Notes: a model not told the origin generated them from the letters alone. A DNA stretch of 64,000 bases from Spongospora subterranea f. sp. subterranea (GCA_049724395.1 JAUGWO010000030.1:1-64000); one strand, 5' to 3'. Shown: positions 31,066 through 44,539, counted from the stretch's first letter. Numbers and translations are program-made.

Positions 31066-32467
31066 TATAATGTAAATGGCCCTCAGAAGGCCGCTCGTGT
31101 GGTACTCACTTCCGTAACGAGATGTTACACCGACTCCCTGCACGTTACCAGCCGCAGCAGACCCCAGGCTCGCTCTCAACCGCACGGAGTTCTGGTTGAA
31201 CGAGCCGTGTCGACTGGCGGAAGACGGATCCGATCCTTTGGGCGCCGCAATGGCCCGCACCGCCAGTTGCGTCAGGGACGTGGTTTCTGGTGTGTAACAG
31301 CCAGTTGGACTGGGTTTCGAATTCTCTAGACTACGTTTCATCGCTCTTTAACAGATGGACCAACACGCTTGACCACGATACTGTGTTTAAAATGGGTTGC
31401 TGTTAGTGCCCCCCCCCCTCGAATTAGTCAGAGTACTGCGAGCCATTATGATACTCTTTGAGAGCTGCTGTGAGACCTCTGAAACCCATTTTGTTTATTC
31501 CCTTGTTGGAAGTATTGTTTTGTTTGTTGGAGAAAGATGTGGCGGAGCGGGCCACAGCACCGTCTGATGAAAACGGGGTTTCTCCCTGTCAAACAGCGGC
31601 GCTGTCGTGTCTGCAGCGAAACAATTGGCCAGATCATTTGGCCAGAGTCACGTCGTCAGTTTTTTGAAGTTCGGTTGTTCGGGTGGCTGTCCTTCCCTGG
31701 CAGGTGCTGGCAACCCCCCCCCCCTGATGAGAACTTCATTTCTCTCTGGTTTCAAAAATACGTGTAGCAGCGGTTTAGGGTTTAGCGCCATTGATTGGCA
31801 TGCTCTAAGTGAGAGGGGTTCTGTTCTGTTCCCAGTTTATCGTTGTGTATCGTGAAATGAGGAAAACCACCAATTTCTTCTCATTCTACTTGACACATTT
31901 CTGATGCCAAATACAAGTGTACAATGTCAAATCCTGAGTTCATCTTGGTTCCGGCATTCATGAAACCATTAAGAACGACTTTTGCCACAATTTTTTATAG
32001 AACAATTGAAAGCAGTGTTAGTTTCTGAGTATGACCTTCACAAGGTGTTGAACATTTATCGAAAATTGCAATAACACATATTCCTCTGTTATATCCCTTG
32101 CCTTGAACTGATTCTCGTTTCTCTCAATGTCGTATCAGCCTATCCGAGAAAAAACCCATTTGTCCCCGATTCTGTCCTGTAGTCTGTCCAAACTGGACAC
32201 ATTTGGCGAGTATTAAGCATGCGTCTAACCCCATAAGTACATGAGTCATCGTTGCCTTCTTCGAATGACTCACAACTGGGATTCCGGAAGTCAATGATTT
32301 CGGAAGTTCATCGTTGGTCACTGAAAATTTCATCCCTCGTCGGTGAAGCTGTCCTACCAAACCATCGATGGGGAATGAAGATGACAACCCCCCGAACGTC
32401 GTTGTCAGCGGTTTGGATCGCGATCCGACTGTCAACACGCCAAACTTTTCCAAAATGGGAATCGATG
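31066..32467. other. No confident gene; C homopolymers
   Basis: A minus frame to 31341 (MKRSLENSKPSPTGCYTPET) ends at a good GTGAGT donor and might be a leader exon of RED. Two C runs (31409-31418 and 31714-31724) interrupt plus frames around 31.45-31.86 kb. The plus frame contains RRCRVCSETIGQ, a little like a transposase Cys cluster, but this is too weak to call. Confidence 0.35.
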
Positions 32468-35353
32468 GATTCCGAAGCCGTTTTATCCAATTTAGAAACG
32501 TCGCCCAATGGTCTCAGCAGTGATGAAGCGGCAGATAGGTTATCGAAAAACGGCTACAATGAGATCAAAGTCCCGCGACCTCCTCGTTCGCGTCGCCTGA
32601 TGACATATCTATGGAGCCCATTGTCGTGGATCTTGGAGCTGGCGATCCTGATCGCGCTCATCTTTAGCCAGTGGTTTGACGCCGTCGTAATATTCGTCCT
32701 GCTCATGGCCAATGCGCTGATCTGTTTCTATGGCGAGCAAGCTTCAGGCAACGCCAGCGCTCTGGTCAAGGATCAGCTCGCCTTGAAATGCCACGCGAAA
32801 CGCGATGGGGAATGGGTTGAGCTCTACGCCGTCAAACTGGTTATTGGGGATATCGTTTCAATTCAAACTGGCGACGTTATCCCGGCGGATGTCAAGCTGT
32901 TAACCAATGGAATACTACGAGTGGATCAGACCGTATCCACAGGGCAGATTGAAACACAGAACAAAAAACAAGGGGATGTTTGCTTTGCTGGATCAGCTGT
33001 AAAATCAGGGACAGGTGATGCCGTTGTCGTTGCCGTTGGCGACGATACGGTATTTGCAGAAGCCGTTAATCTACTGTCGATTACCCACTATTCACGGTTC
33101 TCTCAAGTATTCGCCGCTATATGCAAAGTCGTGGTCGCGTTTATCGGCGTTGTGATTGTGCTGGAACTGGTGACGCAAATGGGTCTCCGAGGGCAATCGT
33201 GGAGGAGTGCGGTCGCCAATACCCTCGTCCTGATCATTGGCGCTGTTCCCATCGCAATGCCAGCGGTGCTGTCGGTGATCATGGCTTGTGGTACCATCGC
33301 CCTATCAAAGAAGGATATCATCGTCCGGCGTCTAACGGCTGTCGAGGAGTTGGCGTCAATGGACATTCTTTGCGCCAATAAATCAGGGACGATCACCTCG
33401 GGACGTCTTGACATAATCGGATCGGAGACGGCAACCTTCAATGGACATACAGCTGAAGAAGTCTTGTTTTATGCCGCCGTTGCTGCACTAACCGATTCTG
33501 ACGATGAAGTTGATAAAGCCGTGATCAAGGCGTGTCCTCAAAGCGATTCGTTGTGGACAGAACTGGAGCTATTGCATTATATTCCATTTGATCCTTTGCA
33601 AAAAAAGACGGTGGCGTCAGTTCGGGTTCGTGCTAACGGAAACACATTACGAGCTGTGAAAGGCGCTCCATGGATATTATTGACGATGGACAAGTATTCA
33701 GAGGCGATGCAAGCTGAAGTGTCAAGCAAGATCGACGATCTGGCCGGAAAAGGGTATGGAACTCTTGGTGTGGCGATTTCTCGTGATCCCGCCGATATGC
33801 CCATCGACCAGGTCCATTGGGAGATAATCGGTCTATTGGCTTTACAAGACCCCCCTCGTGAAGACTCAGTTCAATCGCTGATCGATGCGGAACAGGTCGG
33901 GGTGACCGTGAAGATGGTCACATCGGATCAGCTTTCTAGTGCGGTCGAGACGTGCGCCTTGTTGGGATTATCGTCATCGCTCAAGACTGGGTCTGATCTA
34001 GATTCCAACCCGGACCCGGAGTTCGTTGAAAACGCCGATGGATTCGCACAACTCTATCCTAAGCATAAGTTCGAGGTTGTGAATCGGCTTCAAAAGAAGG
34101 GACACGTTGTCGCGATCACAGGCGATGGAGTTCATGACTGTGCAGCTCTTCAAATGGCGAATATTGGCATTGCGGTCGCTGGCTGCTCGGAAGCATCGAG
34201 AGCTGCATCCGACATCGTTCTGTTGATGCCCGGATTAGCCGTCATTATCGACGCAATTCGTTTGAGTCGTGAAATATTCAGTCGAATGTATTCCTATGCG
34301 ACATACAGCTTGACGGTCTCGTTTCGAATAGTGCTGACGTTCGGATTTCTCACCATCTTCTACGATTGGTATTTCCCGGCTGTGGTGATCTTGTTCCTGG
34401 TCCTGATCAATGACGGAACCATGATAGCGGTTGCTCGTGACGACGCGGTTGGCAGTAAAACCCCTGATAGTTGGAACCTACGAGATCTGTTCATCAGGTC
34501 AATGGCGTTCGGTAGTTGGCTCGCGTTCGGCACTCTATTGCTGTTTCTCATTGCTCGCCATACCCCCATTCTGTCCGGCGCCCTCACCTTGGATTCTCTA
34601 CAATCGTTCGGGGGCTCGTTCAAAGTGGGAAAGAACTCGGACCCTTATTGCAACTGGGAGCTACATTTCCAGAAAAGCACCGCTCTAGGTGTGTGTAATA
34701 ATCTGATGGTTGAACCCAGACAATTTGAAGCTTCAGTTTGGAGGGAATACGTCAGGACCTACTCGATCGAAGGAGATCCTGATTGGCCATGTCATTTCGC
34801 ACTTGGCCAGGAAGTGTGCAATATTCAGCAGGTTCGCCTAGCTAAGCTTCGAAGTCTGATATATCTCGTGGTGTCCATCACTGGCCATGCGACCATTTTC
34901 GTAGTGAGGACGCCAGGATCGATGTGGAAGTCGCGACCCAGCAACGCGCTGATATTGGCGTTCGTGTTTGCCCAATCCATCGCCACCGTCATCGCTGTTA
35001 GTGGTTTCGGTAGAGTGTTCACAGCTCGTACCATCTTCATCGGAATTGGAGTGAAAGCCGCGGTGTTTGCTTGGTTCTGGTCAATTCTTCTAATAATTCC
35101 ACTTGACTTAATCAAGTTCATGATGGCAAAGCGTATGCAGCGTACTGGAGATGGTTCTGCAGGACAAGTTCAAGAGCAAGATGGTGAGGCGACAACTCCA
35201 CCAAGACAGTCAAATGCCTCGAATACAACAGGTGACGATACGAAAGATAGTGAGGCGACAACTCCACCAAAACAGTCAAACGCCTCGAATACAGCAGATG
35301 ACGATACGAGAAGAACCAGAACGAGCAAAGATATCAACAATAATCAAAAGTGA
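32468..35353 (+). CDS. Catalytically dead P-type (IIIA-like) ATPase, intronless
   Basis: The protein has the full length and layout of a plasma-membrane H+-ATPase: N-terminal GLSSDEAADRLSKNGYNEIK, actuator domain, PIAMP in M4, P and N domains, and C-terminal helices. The start at 32468 (about 961 residues) is chosen by family length; the frame is open from 32252. Key residues are replaced. The phosphorylated Asp of DKTGT is Asn (CANKSGT, codon at 33377). TGES of the actuator reads [12 protein letters not shown] reads GDGVHDCA. The TGD of the P domain reads TSD. KGAP and DPPR remain. It cannot form the acyl-phosphate, so it should not pump; a regulatory or structural role is likelier than decay because nearly 1,000 codons stay open. 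Unlike its neighbours it has no introns. The tail is a twofold Thr/Pro/Ser-rich repeat. Confidence 0.9.
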   Translation, partial: DSEAVLSNLETSPNGLSSDEAADRLSKNGYNEIKVPRPPRSRRLMTYLWSPLSWILELAILIALIFSQWFDAVVIFVLLMANALICFYGEQASGNASALVKDQLALKCHAKRDGEWVELYAVKLVIGDIVSIQTGDVIPADVKLLTNGILRVDQTVSTGQIETQNKKQGDVCFAGSAVKSGTGDAVVVAVGDDTVFAEAVNLLSITHYSRFSQVFAAICKVVVAFIGVVIVLELVTQMGLRGQSWRSAVANTLVLIIGAVPIAMPAVLSVIMACGTIALSKKDIIVRRLTAVEELASMDILCANKSGTITSGRLDIIGSETATFNGHTAEEVLFYAAVAALTDSDDEVDKAVIKACPQSDSLWTELELLHYIPFDPLQKKTVASVRVRANGNTLRAVKGAPWILLTMDKYSEAMQAEVSSKIDDLAGKGYGTLGVAISRDPADMPIDQVHWEIIGLLALQDPPREDSVQSLIDAEQVGVTVKMVTSDQLSSAVETCALLGLSSSLKTGSDLDSNPDPEFVENADGFAQLYPKHKFEVVNRLQKKGHVVAITGDGVHDCAALQMANIGIAVAGCSEASRAASDIVLLMPGLAVIIDAIRLSREIFSRMYSYATYSLTVSFRIVLTFGFLTIFYDWYFPAVVILFLVLINDGTMIAVARDDAVGSKTPDSWNLRDLFIRSMAFGSWLAFGTLLLFLIARHTPILSGALTLDSLQSFGGSFKVGKNSDPYCNWELHFQKSTALGVCNNLMVEPRQFEASVWREYVRTYSIEGDPDWPCHFALGQEVCNIQQVRLAKLRSLIYLVVSITGHATIFVVRTPGSMWKSRPSNALILAFVFAQSIATVIAVSGFGRVFTARTIFIGIGVKAAVFAWFWSILLIIPLDLIKFMMAKRMQRTGDGSAGQVQEQDGEATTPPRQSNASNTTGDDTKDSEATTPPKQSNASNTADDDTRRTRTSKDINNNQK
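35184..35315 (+). repeat. 66-bp tandem repeat, two copies
   Basis: The copies begin at 35184 and 35250 and differ at a few bases. They encode GEATTPPRQSNASNTTGDDT and SEATTPPKQSNASNTADDDT in the cytosolic tail of the dead ATPase. Thr/Ser-Pro sites suggest a phosphorylated, unstructured tail. Confidence 0.9.
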
Positions 35354-37102
<1,749 letters not shown>

Positions 37103-37142
37103 CTTGACTGAATATTTTAGCTGCATTATCTTCCACTGTTTA

Positions 37143-38778
37143 TTACGTCCATTCACATCTCCAACGTTCGTCAGTAAGATGAATTTCCTCTAATGTCCAT
37201 TGCTTCTCTTTTAACGATTGGATAAACAAATGAAACGCCTCCTCGGTTTGGGTCTGCAGCTGAGCGTGTTTTGTCCCGATCGATATTACGAAATGACTTT
37301 CGAAGTATGCCTGCAGCACGTGCAATGGTGTTGCAAAACGATGAATCAGCACTTGAGCAGACTGATCCGGTTGTAAACTAATAAGGTATGGTGGTGCTTG
37401 ATGATGCCCAGCTAACTGTTCCGATAACCATTCGTAAGATGATTGACCGGTCCTGAGTAGAATGCATCCGTAATTGAAAATATATTTTATCAACATGCGA
37501 TATCACTTACACAATAGAATGCAACGGCACTCCTAGCTTGATAGCTGGCTCTGTGTTCCACCCCCAAACTGATTCTTTTGAAGCGACTTGGCCAGGGGTC
37601 AGAACTTTGTTGAATCGTGCGAAATGTCGGATCAAGATTGACGCGCGTTGATCATTTAAGGTTGATAGACAAAGTGACGTGACGGCGATGTAGTTGGCGA
37701 CAATATGAAGTAACGTCAACGCGATGAATACCATCCATCTACTGATTTGTGATTGAAGAAAGAGCGACAATCCTGATCCTAGAGCGAGTCCCAGTAGCGA
37801 CACGATAGTCTCCTGTGTTCCCTCCTTCGAGTAAATATCCGATATCAGAGCGCTGTTGCCTCTCTGTTTCACGAAGTGCTGGGTTATGGACGCCTTACTG
37901 GCCCCCGCTGCCACACCGCATACGGCAGAACAAATCGCGCCAAGACATGCCACAAGAAGAAACAGGTCGCCTGCTAACGGTGCTGCCATTGTTAATGTCA
38001 GCCCGACATCGTTCATACAACTATCAGACACAGCATGAGTAAAAAATCGGTGATATCAAAAGTAAAAGGTTTTATACTAACTCTGCAAAGAGACGCCATC
38101 GCTTGGGATTTGCACCAATATCGGATGACGTGCGGAAGGCGAATAAAACACCTCCCAACATGGACATGCCGGCTGTAGAATAGAATTTGCCCATGAAAGA
38201 TTGGGGATTCCAAGACGAACTGCTTACACAATAACGTCCACGATAATGCCGCTGATGTGACACTAGCTGATGCATTGCCGACACCGAAACCCGTCATCAA
38301 TGATTGCTGGCCTACGTAACTGTTCAGAGACCGAACAAGGAACGGTGCCGATTCTCATTCATCAACAGACTGACAGAGAATGCCACGAAGATATGATGAT
38401 AGACCTTGAACGGTGTCCCAAATTTGGAAAACGGTGTAATCAGGGCTAACACTGTTGGGATATCCACGAGGAAGAATTAATGATAAAAACCCCTGTAAAA
38501 ACACATAGAAATTACGTGGGAAAATTCTATGGACAGCACTACTGGCCGGCAAAGATTTCAACGCAAATCAAAAAAACATTTCTACCGAAGAACAAAATCT
38601 GAGAAACTGCATATTTTACCTGCAGTACTGACTGAGGCTTCATTCTCAATGGCTCTCCGACAGTAAAGCTATGCGATTGTTTCCACAGCCCCTCTCCGTA
38701 CGTCTCCCGCAACCGAACCCGCTGGGGAACGGGCCGTTCCGGTTTACTGCTGCGCCTCAAACCGGCCCTCGACTTCAT
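37143..38778 (-). CDS. RUS: RUS family (DUF647) membrane protein
   Basis: RUS (ROOT UVB SENSITIVE; C16orf58 in human) proteins are conserved multi-pass proteins of unclear biochemical function, linked in plants to UV-B signalling, auxin transport and plastid or mitochondrial function. The start is MKSRAGLRRSSKPERPVPQR. Family blocks are LPRGYPNSVSPDYTVFQIWD, VQGLSSYLRGILC, VGNASASVTSAALSW, MLGGVLFAFRTSSD, PKRWRLFAEL, NDVGLTLTMAAP, GVAAGASKASITQHF and SKEGTQETIVSLLGLALG. The C-terminal soluble part ends ERWRCEWT. The first intron is long for this window (about 125 nt) and others are 60-110 nt. Exon edges in 38040-38330 are approximate. Confidence 0.85.
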
Positions 38779-40373
38779 GATTTCGGGTCTGGTGTTGGGG
38801 TCGGCGGGGGGTTCGAAATCATTGACTGCACATTATCACGTGGCCGATTTCGGTTACGTTGGCAGTCGGCAAAGGGTGTGTATCGTTTTTATTCGATACA
38901 TGGGCGATACGTAGTAGTAGGGGTCCCGCCATTTTCAACTCATGTCGCCAGGCTGCGCCAGAACCCTTCACAAATCTAATCGGCCGGGGAGGTTAAGCTT
39001 GGCTTTGCTGCTGTTGGTCGAGCTACGAACAGGGGCAGTACGACGGTGCGCGATCGGCTGTGTCGCGCGCTTGGGGTCACGCTTGGGGGCAACTGCCTGA
39101 AAATGGAGGGAGAACGCATCAAGAGTATAATATAGGAGTACGCGAGATTCGCTTGTTGTATTGGATTATCCGTTTTAAGACTCTTCAAGAAAATCCATTT
39201 TCAGAGTGTATTCACAGCCATGATCACCTCGATCTCGTAGACGTCGTTGATCAATCACTGCATGCGACTCTAGAATTATTGGTGTCGCTTTTGACGTGGT
39301 AATTGCATCCACCGGTACATCAAGTCGCACATGCTTGATGAAGCGTCCAACTTTGAAGTTGTTAACTTGACTCCAACATCATCGAACCTCTTTGAAGTAC
39401 CCTCAACACGCCGGGTACAACAACTCAAGCATAACGGTTTATGCTGGAACCGATACATCTTTGTCGTTATCCCGGCCGGAACCGCTTCCTTTTTTTAGAA
39501 AGTTTCAAACAATTATAGTTTGACGTTCAGTTGATCTGGGCGATCTCCCTGCGGAAGAATTCTCTACAAACCGGCTGAAATGTGGAGGGCCAGTCGTCGT
39601 TGTCTCGAGAAAACCAAAATCTCCATTGCGGCTGTTTGCACCTATAATACATCTGACGGTTTACGACGCTTAGATCATGAAATGCCAGGAACGGCCTGCG
39701 TTGATCCATTCGATGCGATCCAGATCCAGGACCCGAACGGGTATCAAAGATGGGCGGATTTGGCACATGGCGCGGAATTCACAGTGTTTAGAGGTCGCTT
39801 CTGGTTAAACGAGGGCACATCAGCACTAATCGTTTTCGGAAAACGTTGTCGTATCAACTTCTAGTAAAACTGAGATTTGAGATAATGGGCTTTGCAATAA
39901 TGCTCGTCGTTTCTGTCACCAACCAAATTGTTTCAGTCCAACAAGGCCGTTCAAAAAACCTACTGCCGGTTCTGAGCAATTGCCGCAGATTACCTCGTTG
40001 ACCCAAGTGTCATCTCCCGGATTGGAATCTCGATATTTACGGGAGCGGTGGAGACGGCGCGCACGAGATCAGGGTTTGGGGGGGGGGGTGAGGAGGAGGA
40101 TGGATCGTTGGACGAGATATTATGGGTGAACCCAGGCAATCCTTGGATTCCATTGGGGTATCTAAAACCCTCATCGACTGGGACACTGACCAAAGGCGAT
40201 TGGCTAGCTGTCTCTGCCCGTTAGGCTGAACGGCATCCGACGGCTGCCCGGCGACCATCATAACTTCCCCCACAACCGCATACGCGACACCATATGCCGA
40301 CGGCTCAACCGTCGTTGGAATAAGACCACGTTCGCCGCCGTCCATCCGCGCCTGGTCCACCGGTGTCGCCTCC
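38779..40373. other. No confident gene; G homopolymer
   Basis: Several small frames occur. The most protein-like is on the minus strand at 39527-39766 (RCKQPQWRFWFSRDNDDWPS), but no start or partner exon was established. A run of 11 G lies at 40078-40088, about 290 bp before the G-alpha start. Confidence 0.35.
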
Positions 40374-41651
40374 ATGGTTGGATTATGTGGAATACCGTGT
40401 CTGGCGACAGATTGGATGAAGGAGCAAGCCGTGTCGAAAGAGATTGAGGTGGCGGCTGCCAAGGAGATCGCGGCGATGTCGGAGATCAAGAAGCTGCTGT
40501 TGCTAGGGGCCGGGGAATCCGGCAAGAGCACGTTATTCAAGTGAGTTGATTGCCAACACCGCCAACAGCCATCAACCGGTCCTGATGCGGCTTGTGCAGG
40601 CAAATGATCAAACTATACGGGGCTGGATATTCGCAGGAAGAGCGACAGAAGTTCGACCACATCATATTCGCGAACGTGATCTCGGCGATCCAGGCGCTGG
40701 TTCGGAACACGGAGCGGCTGAAGGTGAAATACCCCCATCTCGATACTCAGATTAAGGTGCAGAATCGGGACCACGCCCACGCCGTCATGGTGCTCAAGGC
40801 CGACAGCGTCCTGACCGCCGAGATCGGCGAGCACATCAAGCAGCTGTGGAACGATCCCGGCATCCGATGCACGTTCGTCAACAGGAGCAAGTTCCAGCTC
40901 ACCGACAACTCGAACTGGTTCTTCGACAGGATCGACGAAGTGTGCAAGGCGGGCTATTGCCCATCCGAAGCCGATATACTCAGGTCGAGGGTTAGGACGA
41001 CCGGGATCGTCGAGACCGAATTCGAGCTCGAGAACAGCAAGTTTCAGATGTTCGATGTCGGAGGGCAACGAAACGAACGCAAGAAATGGAGTGAGTTTGG
41101 GCGTCGTTCGTCGCTTTTGTTGCTGATTCTGGTTCTGGCCTCCAGTTCATTGTTTCGACAGCGTGACCGCCGTAATATTTGTGGCGGCGATGAGCGATTA
41201 CGATCAGGTCCTGTACGAGGACGGCACCACGAACCGGATGCACGAGGCGCTGACCCTGTTCACCGATATCGTGAACTCCGAGTGGTTCCAGTCGACCCCG
41301 GTGATCCTGTTCCTGAACAAGAGCGACCTGTTCGCCGAGAAGATCAAGCTCGTCCACATCAACGTCTGTTTCCCTCAGTATTTTGGCCAGCAAGAGTTCG
41401 AGCCTTGCGCCCAATATATCAAACAGGCATTCGAGGTGATGATTGGCTGTTTCGGTGGTTCCCCGCCAAACTGACTCGTTTTCTGTTTTGTGTTGGCGCG
41501 ATTGATTGTTCAGTCCCGAAATATGAACGCCAACAAACCGGTCTATACACACATCACATGTGCGACAGATAGCGAGAACGTCAACCACGTGTTTACAGCT
41601 GTGAAGGATATCGTCATTCGGAGATCGCTAAGCGATATTGGTCTACTATGA
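40374..41651 (+). CDS. Heterotrimeric G protein alpha subunit
   Basis: G-alpha switches between GDP and GTP forms to couple receptors to effectors. Four exons (40374-40540, 40600-41090, 41146-41435, 41514-41651) give 361 residues with phases 2, 1 and 0. Seen are P-loop GAGESGKST (about residues 45-53), switch I RVRTTGIVETEF with its Arg and Thr, switch II FDVGGQRNERKKW, NKSD, and TCATD. The C-terminus is DIGLL, without the Cys that pertussis toxin modifies. The N-terminus reads MVGLCGIPC: Gly is at position 3, so classical N-myristoylation of Gly2 is not obvious, but the Cys residues could be palmitoylated. Confidence 0.95.
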
Positions 41652-41974
41652 GAGACATAGCTTATTCATCCTGTTTTTGATGTTTAATTGCAAACATCCA
41701 AAAAAAAAACAAATACAAAATAGTACATTTACTTGGACAAATATCATTTTGAAGACGTTTTTAGCGGGCTGTTACCAGAGAATCAGTTCATAACTAGTTT
41801 CGAGCTCTTCTCAACTCAAAACAAACATTTTTATACCTGGTAGCGTTGTTTTATATGGAGATATATGGTCTGAAGCGCTAATATCAATATGATCACGGAG
41901 TCCGTGACGCATTGTCCACCCTCTGCGTCAGCATATCGCCATCCCGAGGGCTATCACAGGCTAGCGTACCGACC

Positions 41975-42691
41975 ATGAAGCTGAATATCTCGTACCCGGC
42001 AACGGGCCTGCAGAAATGCATCACGATCGAGGACGACAATAAGCTGGTCGCCCTGTACGATAAGCGCATGTCCCACGAGGTCAACGGCGGGGACCTCGGC
42101 GAGGAATTCTCCGGATACGTCTTCCGGATTATGGGCGGAAACGATAAGCAAGGGTTCCCAATGAAGCAGGGTGTTTTGACCAACGGTCGTGTTCGTCTTT
42201 TGCTTAAGAAGGGCAGCTCTTGCTACAGGCCCCGTACTAAGGGTGAGCAGAAGCGCAAATCCGTTCGCGGATGCATTGTCGGCTCCGATCTTTCCGTCAT
42301 CCACCTGGTCGTGACCAAGAAGGGCGACAATGAAATCGAGGGTCTCACCGATTCCATCAAACCTCGTCGTCTTGGACCTAAACGTGCCACCCGTATCCGT
42401 AAATTGTTCAACTTGGACAAGGAGGACGATGTTCGCTCATACGTCATCAAGCGCAAGATCGTGAAGGGCGACAAAACCTTCACCAAGGCGCCCAAGATTC
42501 AGCGTCTGGTGACCCCTCAGCGCCTGCAGCGCAAACGCCGCTGGGTCGCCGAACAGCGCCAGCGTATCGAAAAGAGCAAGGCGACCGCCGAGGAATACAA
42601 TACCCTGGTCAACCTGCGCCTCAAGGAGGAGAAGGACCGTAAAGCCCAGAGAAAGGCCAGCCGTAAAACATCCCGTATCTCGAACCAGTAG
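41975..42691 (+). CDS. RPS6: Ribosomal protein eS6
   Basis: eS6 is a 40S subunit protein and a target of S6 kinase in many eukaryotes. The 238-residue intronless frame begins [20 protein letters not shown]. It includes [40 protein letters not shown] and [20 protein letters not shown], all typical. The basic C-terminus ends [12 protein letters not shown] with few Ser, so the phospho-cluster is reduced compared with animals. Codon use is more GC-rich at third positions than in neighbours, as expected for a highly expressed gene. It is convergent with RPA2. Confidence 0.97.
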   Translation: MKLNISYPATGLQKCITIEDDNKLVALYDKRMSHEVNGGDLGEEFSGYVFRIMGGNDKQGFPMKQGVLTNGRVRLLLKKGSSCYRPRTKGEQKRKSVRGCIVGSDLSVIHLVVTKKGDNEIEGLTDSIKPRRLGPKRATRIRKLFNLDKEDDVRSYVIKRKIVKGDKTFTKAPKIQRLVTPQRLQRKRRWVAEQRQRIEKSKATAEEYNTLVNLRLKEEKDRKAQRKASRKTSRISNQ

Positions 42692-42859
42692 ACACCACAA
42701 TTGGCTCAAAAAGCCATGGACCTGACTCAATACAACGATATAGTTCCATGAAATTTCTCCAGTCTTTGGTTTGGCTTGGATGTTTGTTGAACATCCCCTA
42801 CGATATTTTGGGTGATTTTCATTTGAATATTGTTTAACTCGATAGCTTTATTAGAAAGA

Positions 42860-43907
42860 TCACATCAGAGTCCCGGTTGTGCGGAAATGATCTTCATCAC
42901 AGGTGGAATAGAGATGCCCTTCCTCAGCCATCCAAACCAGATCCCTCTTGACCTCGTCATGCGTGAATGAATGGCCGACCAGGCTATTGACTGCAGCGAC
43001 GGATAATCCATTCTCTTCAACGTGGTTCGTCCGGAATACATCCATGATAGCGCTTTGCAGTTTCGTCAATCCCGCTATATTCGCTGATGAACCGGATCCG
43101 ATAGGATCCGATTTCGCTGATTGATGCGAAGGAGGTCCTCTAACATTTGCTAAATGTGTCACTGCGCAGAGTGCTTTTTTGCAAAAAATCATCAGCGAAC
43201 GATTTGAGTGATGAACTGAGTCAATACCTAAATGACTAGCAATCTCGTTATAGTCTCGCAGAGGCCTCAAACAGAATCCACTTATAGTTTTGGTGCTATG
43301 AAATTCTTGGACCTTTCCAAACACCCTAACGTAGACTCCAGCAACAAGCTCCTGTCGCTGGCGCTGTTGATCGACGCTATCGTCTTCAGCCTCTCCTTGC
43401 CAAATTTTCACGTCAATCAGCCCAGTACTATCATCGATTGTGTAAGCGGATATTTGTGCTCTGAACCTGAACGGGAAAAACTGGATTGACATCGACGGCA
43501 TAAAAAATGAAAATACGATGCTTTACTTGAACATTCAGAATACACCCAACAATCTTGACTTGGTTTAGTTCACGATTGTCGACCAAGAATTTGGCTTAGC
43601 GGGAAAACGTCAATAAACACCATACAGATAATGGGCAAATATTACAATCATTGATCGGCGACGGCTGCGCATTATGTATTTGCTTGATTGTAAGGGCGGT
43701 CAGCGTTCGTTCGTTATTCGCCGGACGCCCGGCTTGGTTGTCCTGGGATAGCTTCGGGGCGCCACCACCCGAGGGGGACGTGAAGAACCCGCCGCCCCCG
43801 AACGACGACGCGTTGTCGTATTGGCCCCCGCCGCCCTGCGCAGTCGAAACACATTCAGGTTGGGCGGATCGGTTCCGAGCCAGGCCGCGGCCAACGGCGC
43901 GAATCAC
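42860..43907 (-). CDS. RPA2: Replication protein A 32-kDa subunit
   Basis: RPA2 is the middle subunit of the single-strand-DNA-binding complex. The N-terminal exon carries a Gly/Ser-rich stretch (QYDNASSFGGGGFFTSPSGG), typical of the phosphorylated N-terminus, then ALTIKQIHNAQ. A middle exon gives KFLVDNRELNQVKIVG. The OB-fold continues with QISAYTIDDSTGLIDVKIWQ, VRVFGKVQEFHSTKTISGF and LRPLRDYNEIASHL. The winged-helix C-terminus has LQSAIMDVFRTNH and EEGHLYSTCDEDHF. The exon 2-3 junction is best drawn at GTGTATT...GTTCAG. The exact start is uncertain; the frame is open to 43907. Confidence 0.87.
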
Positions 43908-44015
43908 AAGACGACCTTATAGGGCGACGAATACGGTCCCATTGGCGCGCCCCCATAACCCTGCATTGCTAGACGCGGCGCCCCCACCACCGATCACCAA
44001 CAAATCAAACTGCGC

Positions 44016-44120
44016 ATTGCTACGCACCCGCTGGCACATCAGGGGCTGAGATACAGCACCCGCTGACTGCCCCTGGCTGAGAGAGATAGCACCCGCTGGC
44101 TGAAATAGCACACCCTGGAT
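44016..44120. repeat. Degenerate short tandem repeat
   Basis: Units such as GGCTGAGATACAGCACCCGC, then a GCTGAGAGAGATAGCACCCG version and a GCTGAAATAGCACACCC version, recur about every 25-30 bp. No function is apparent. Confidence 0.6.
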
Positions 44121-44539
44121 GAGACAGGACTGCAATAACGGCCCCATCATTGACTCACCATTGCGAACTGGTCGGGTGGAACCGCTCGCCGATTCTCTCA
44201 ACCCGATTATTCTGCTGTCGATGCTGTTTACTGTTCGTTGTCGGCAGCGGCCTAATAAAAAAAAAACACCCAGCGGTGCGTTCAGCCCCGTCGCACCCGA
44301 CCGGCGTTCGACATGGTTTTCAGCGTTGGGTGGATGGAGTAGGCACATCTTGATACTGAGGGATATTACCGCAGGGAATACTCTATGTGTGACGAGTGCA
44401 GCGATCTGCAGTCGACAGACAGTGGTGTTGGTCACTGGTGTATCATCATCTCCTTAACTGGACTGAGAGAAACGAGACAGTTTAATATCGCAGAACGAAA
44501 TCGAGCTCGCCTTTTGACGATCTGTGAACGCGGGTGACC

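Noticed and set aside
31530-31760. Cys-rich frame suggesting a PiggyBac-type C-terminus
   Set aside because: Only RRCRVC fits; the later Cys/His pattern is missing and a C homopolymer breaks the frame.
40037-40603. 188-codon minus frame over the start of G-alpha
   Set aside because: The G-alpha exon on plus fully explains the conservation; the minus frame has no family pattern.
43917-44435. 172-codon minus frame with a Gly-rich end
   Set aside because: It runs through the degenerate tandem repeat at 44.0-44.1 kb and has no recognisable domain or partner exons.
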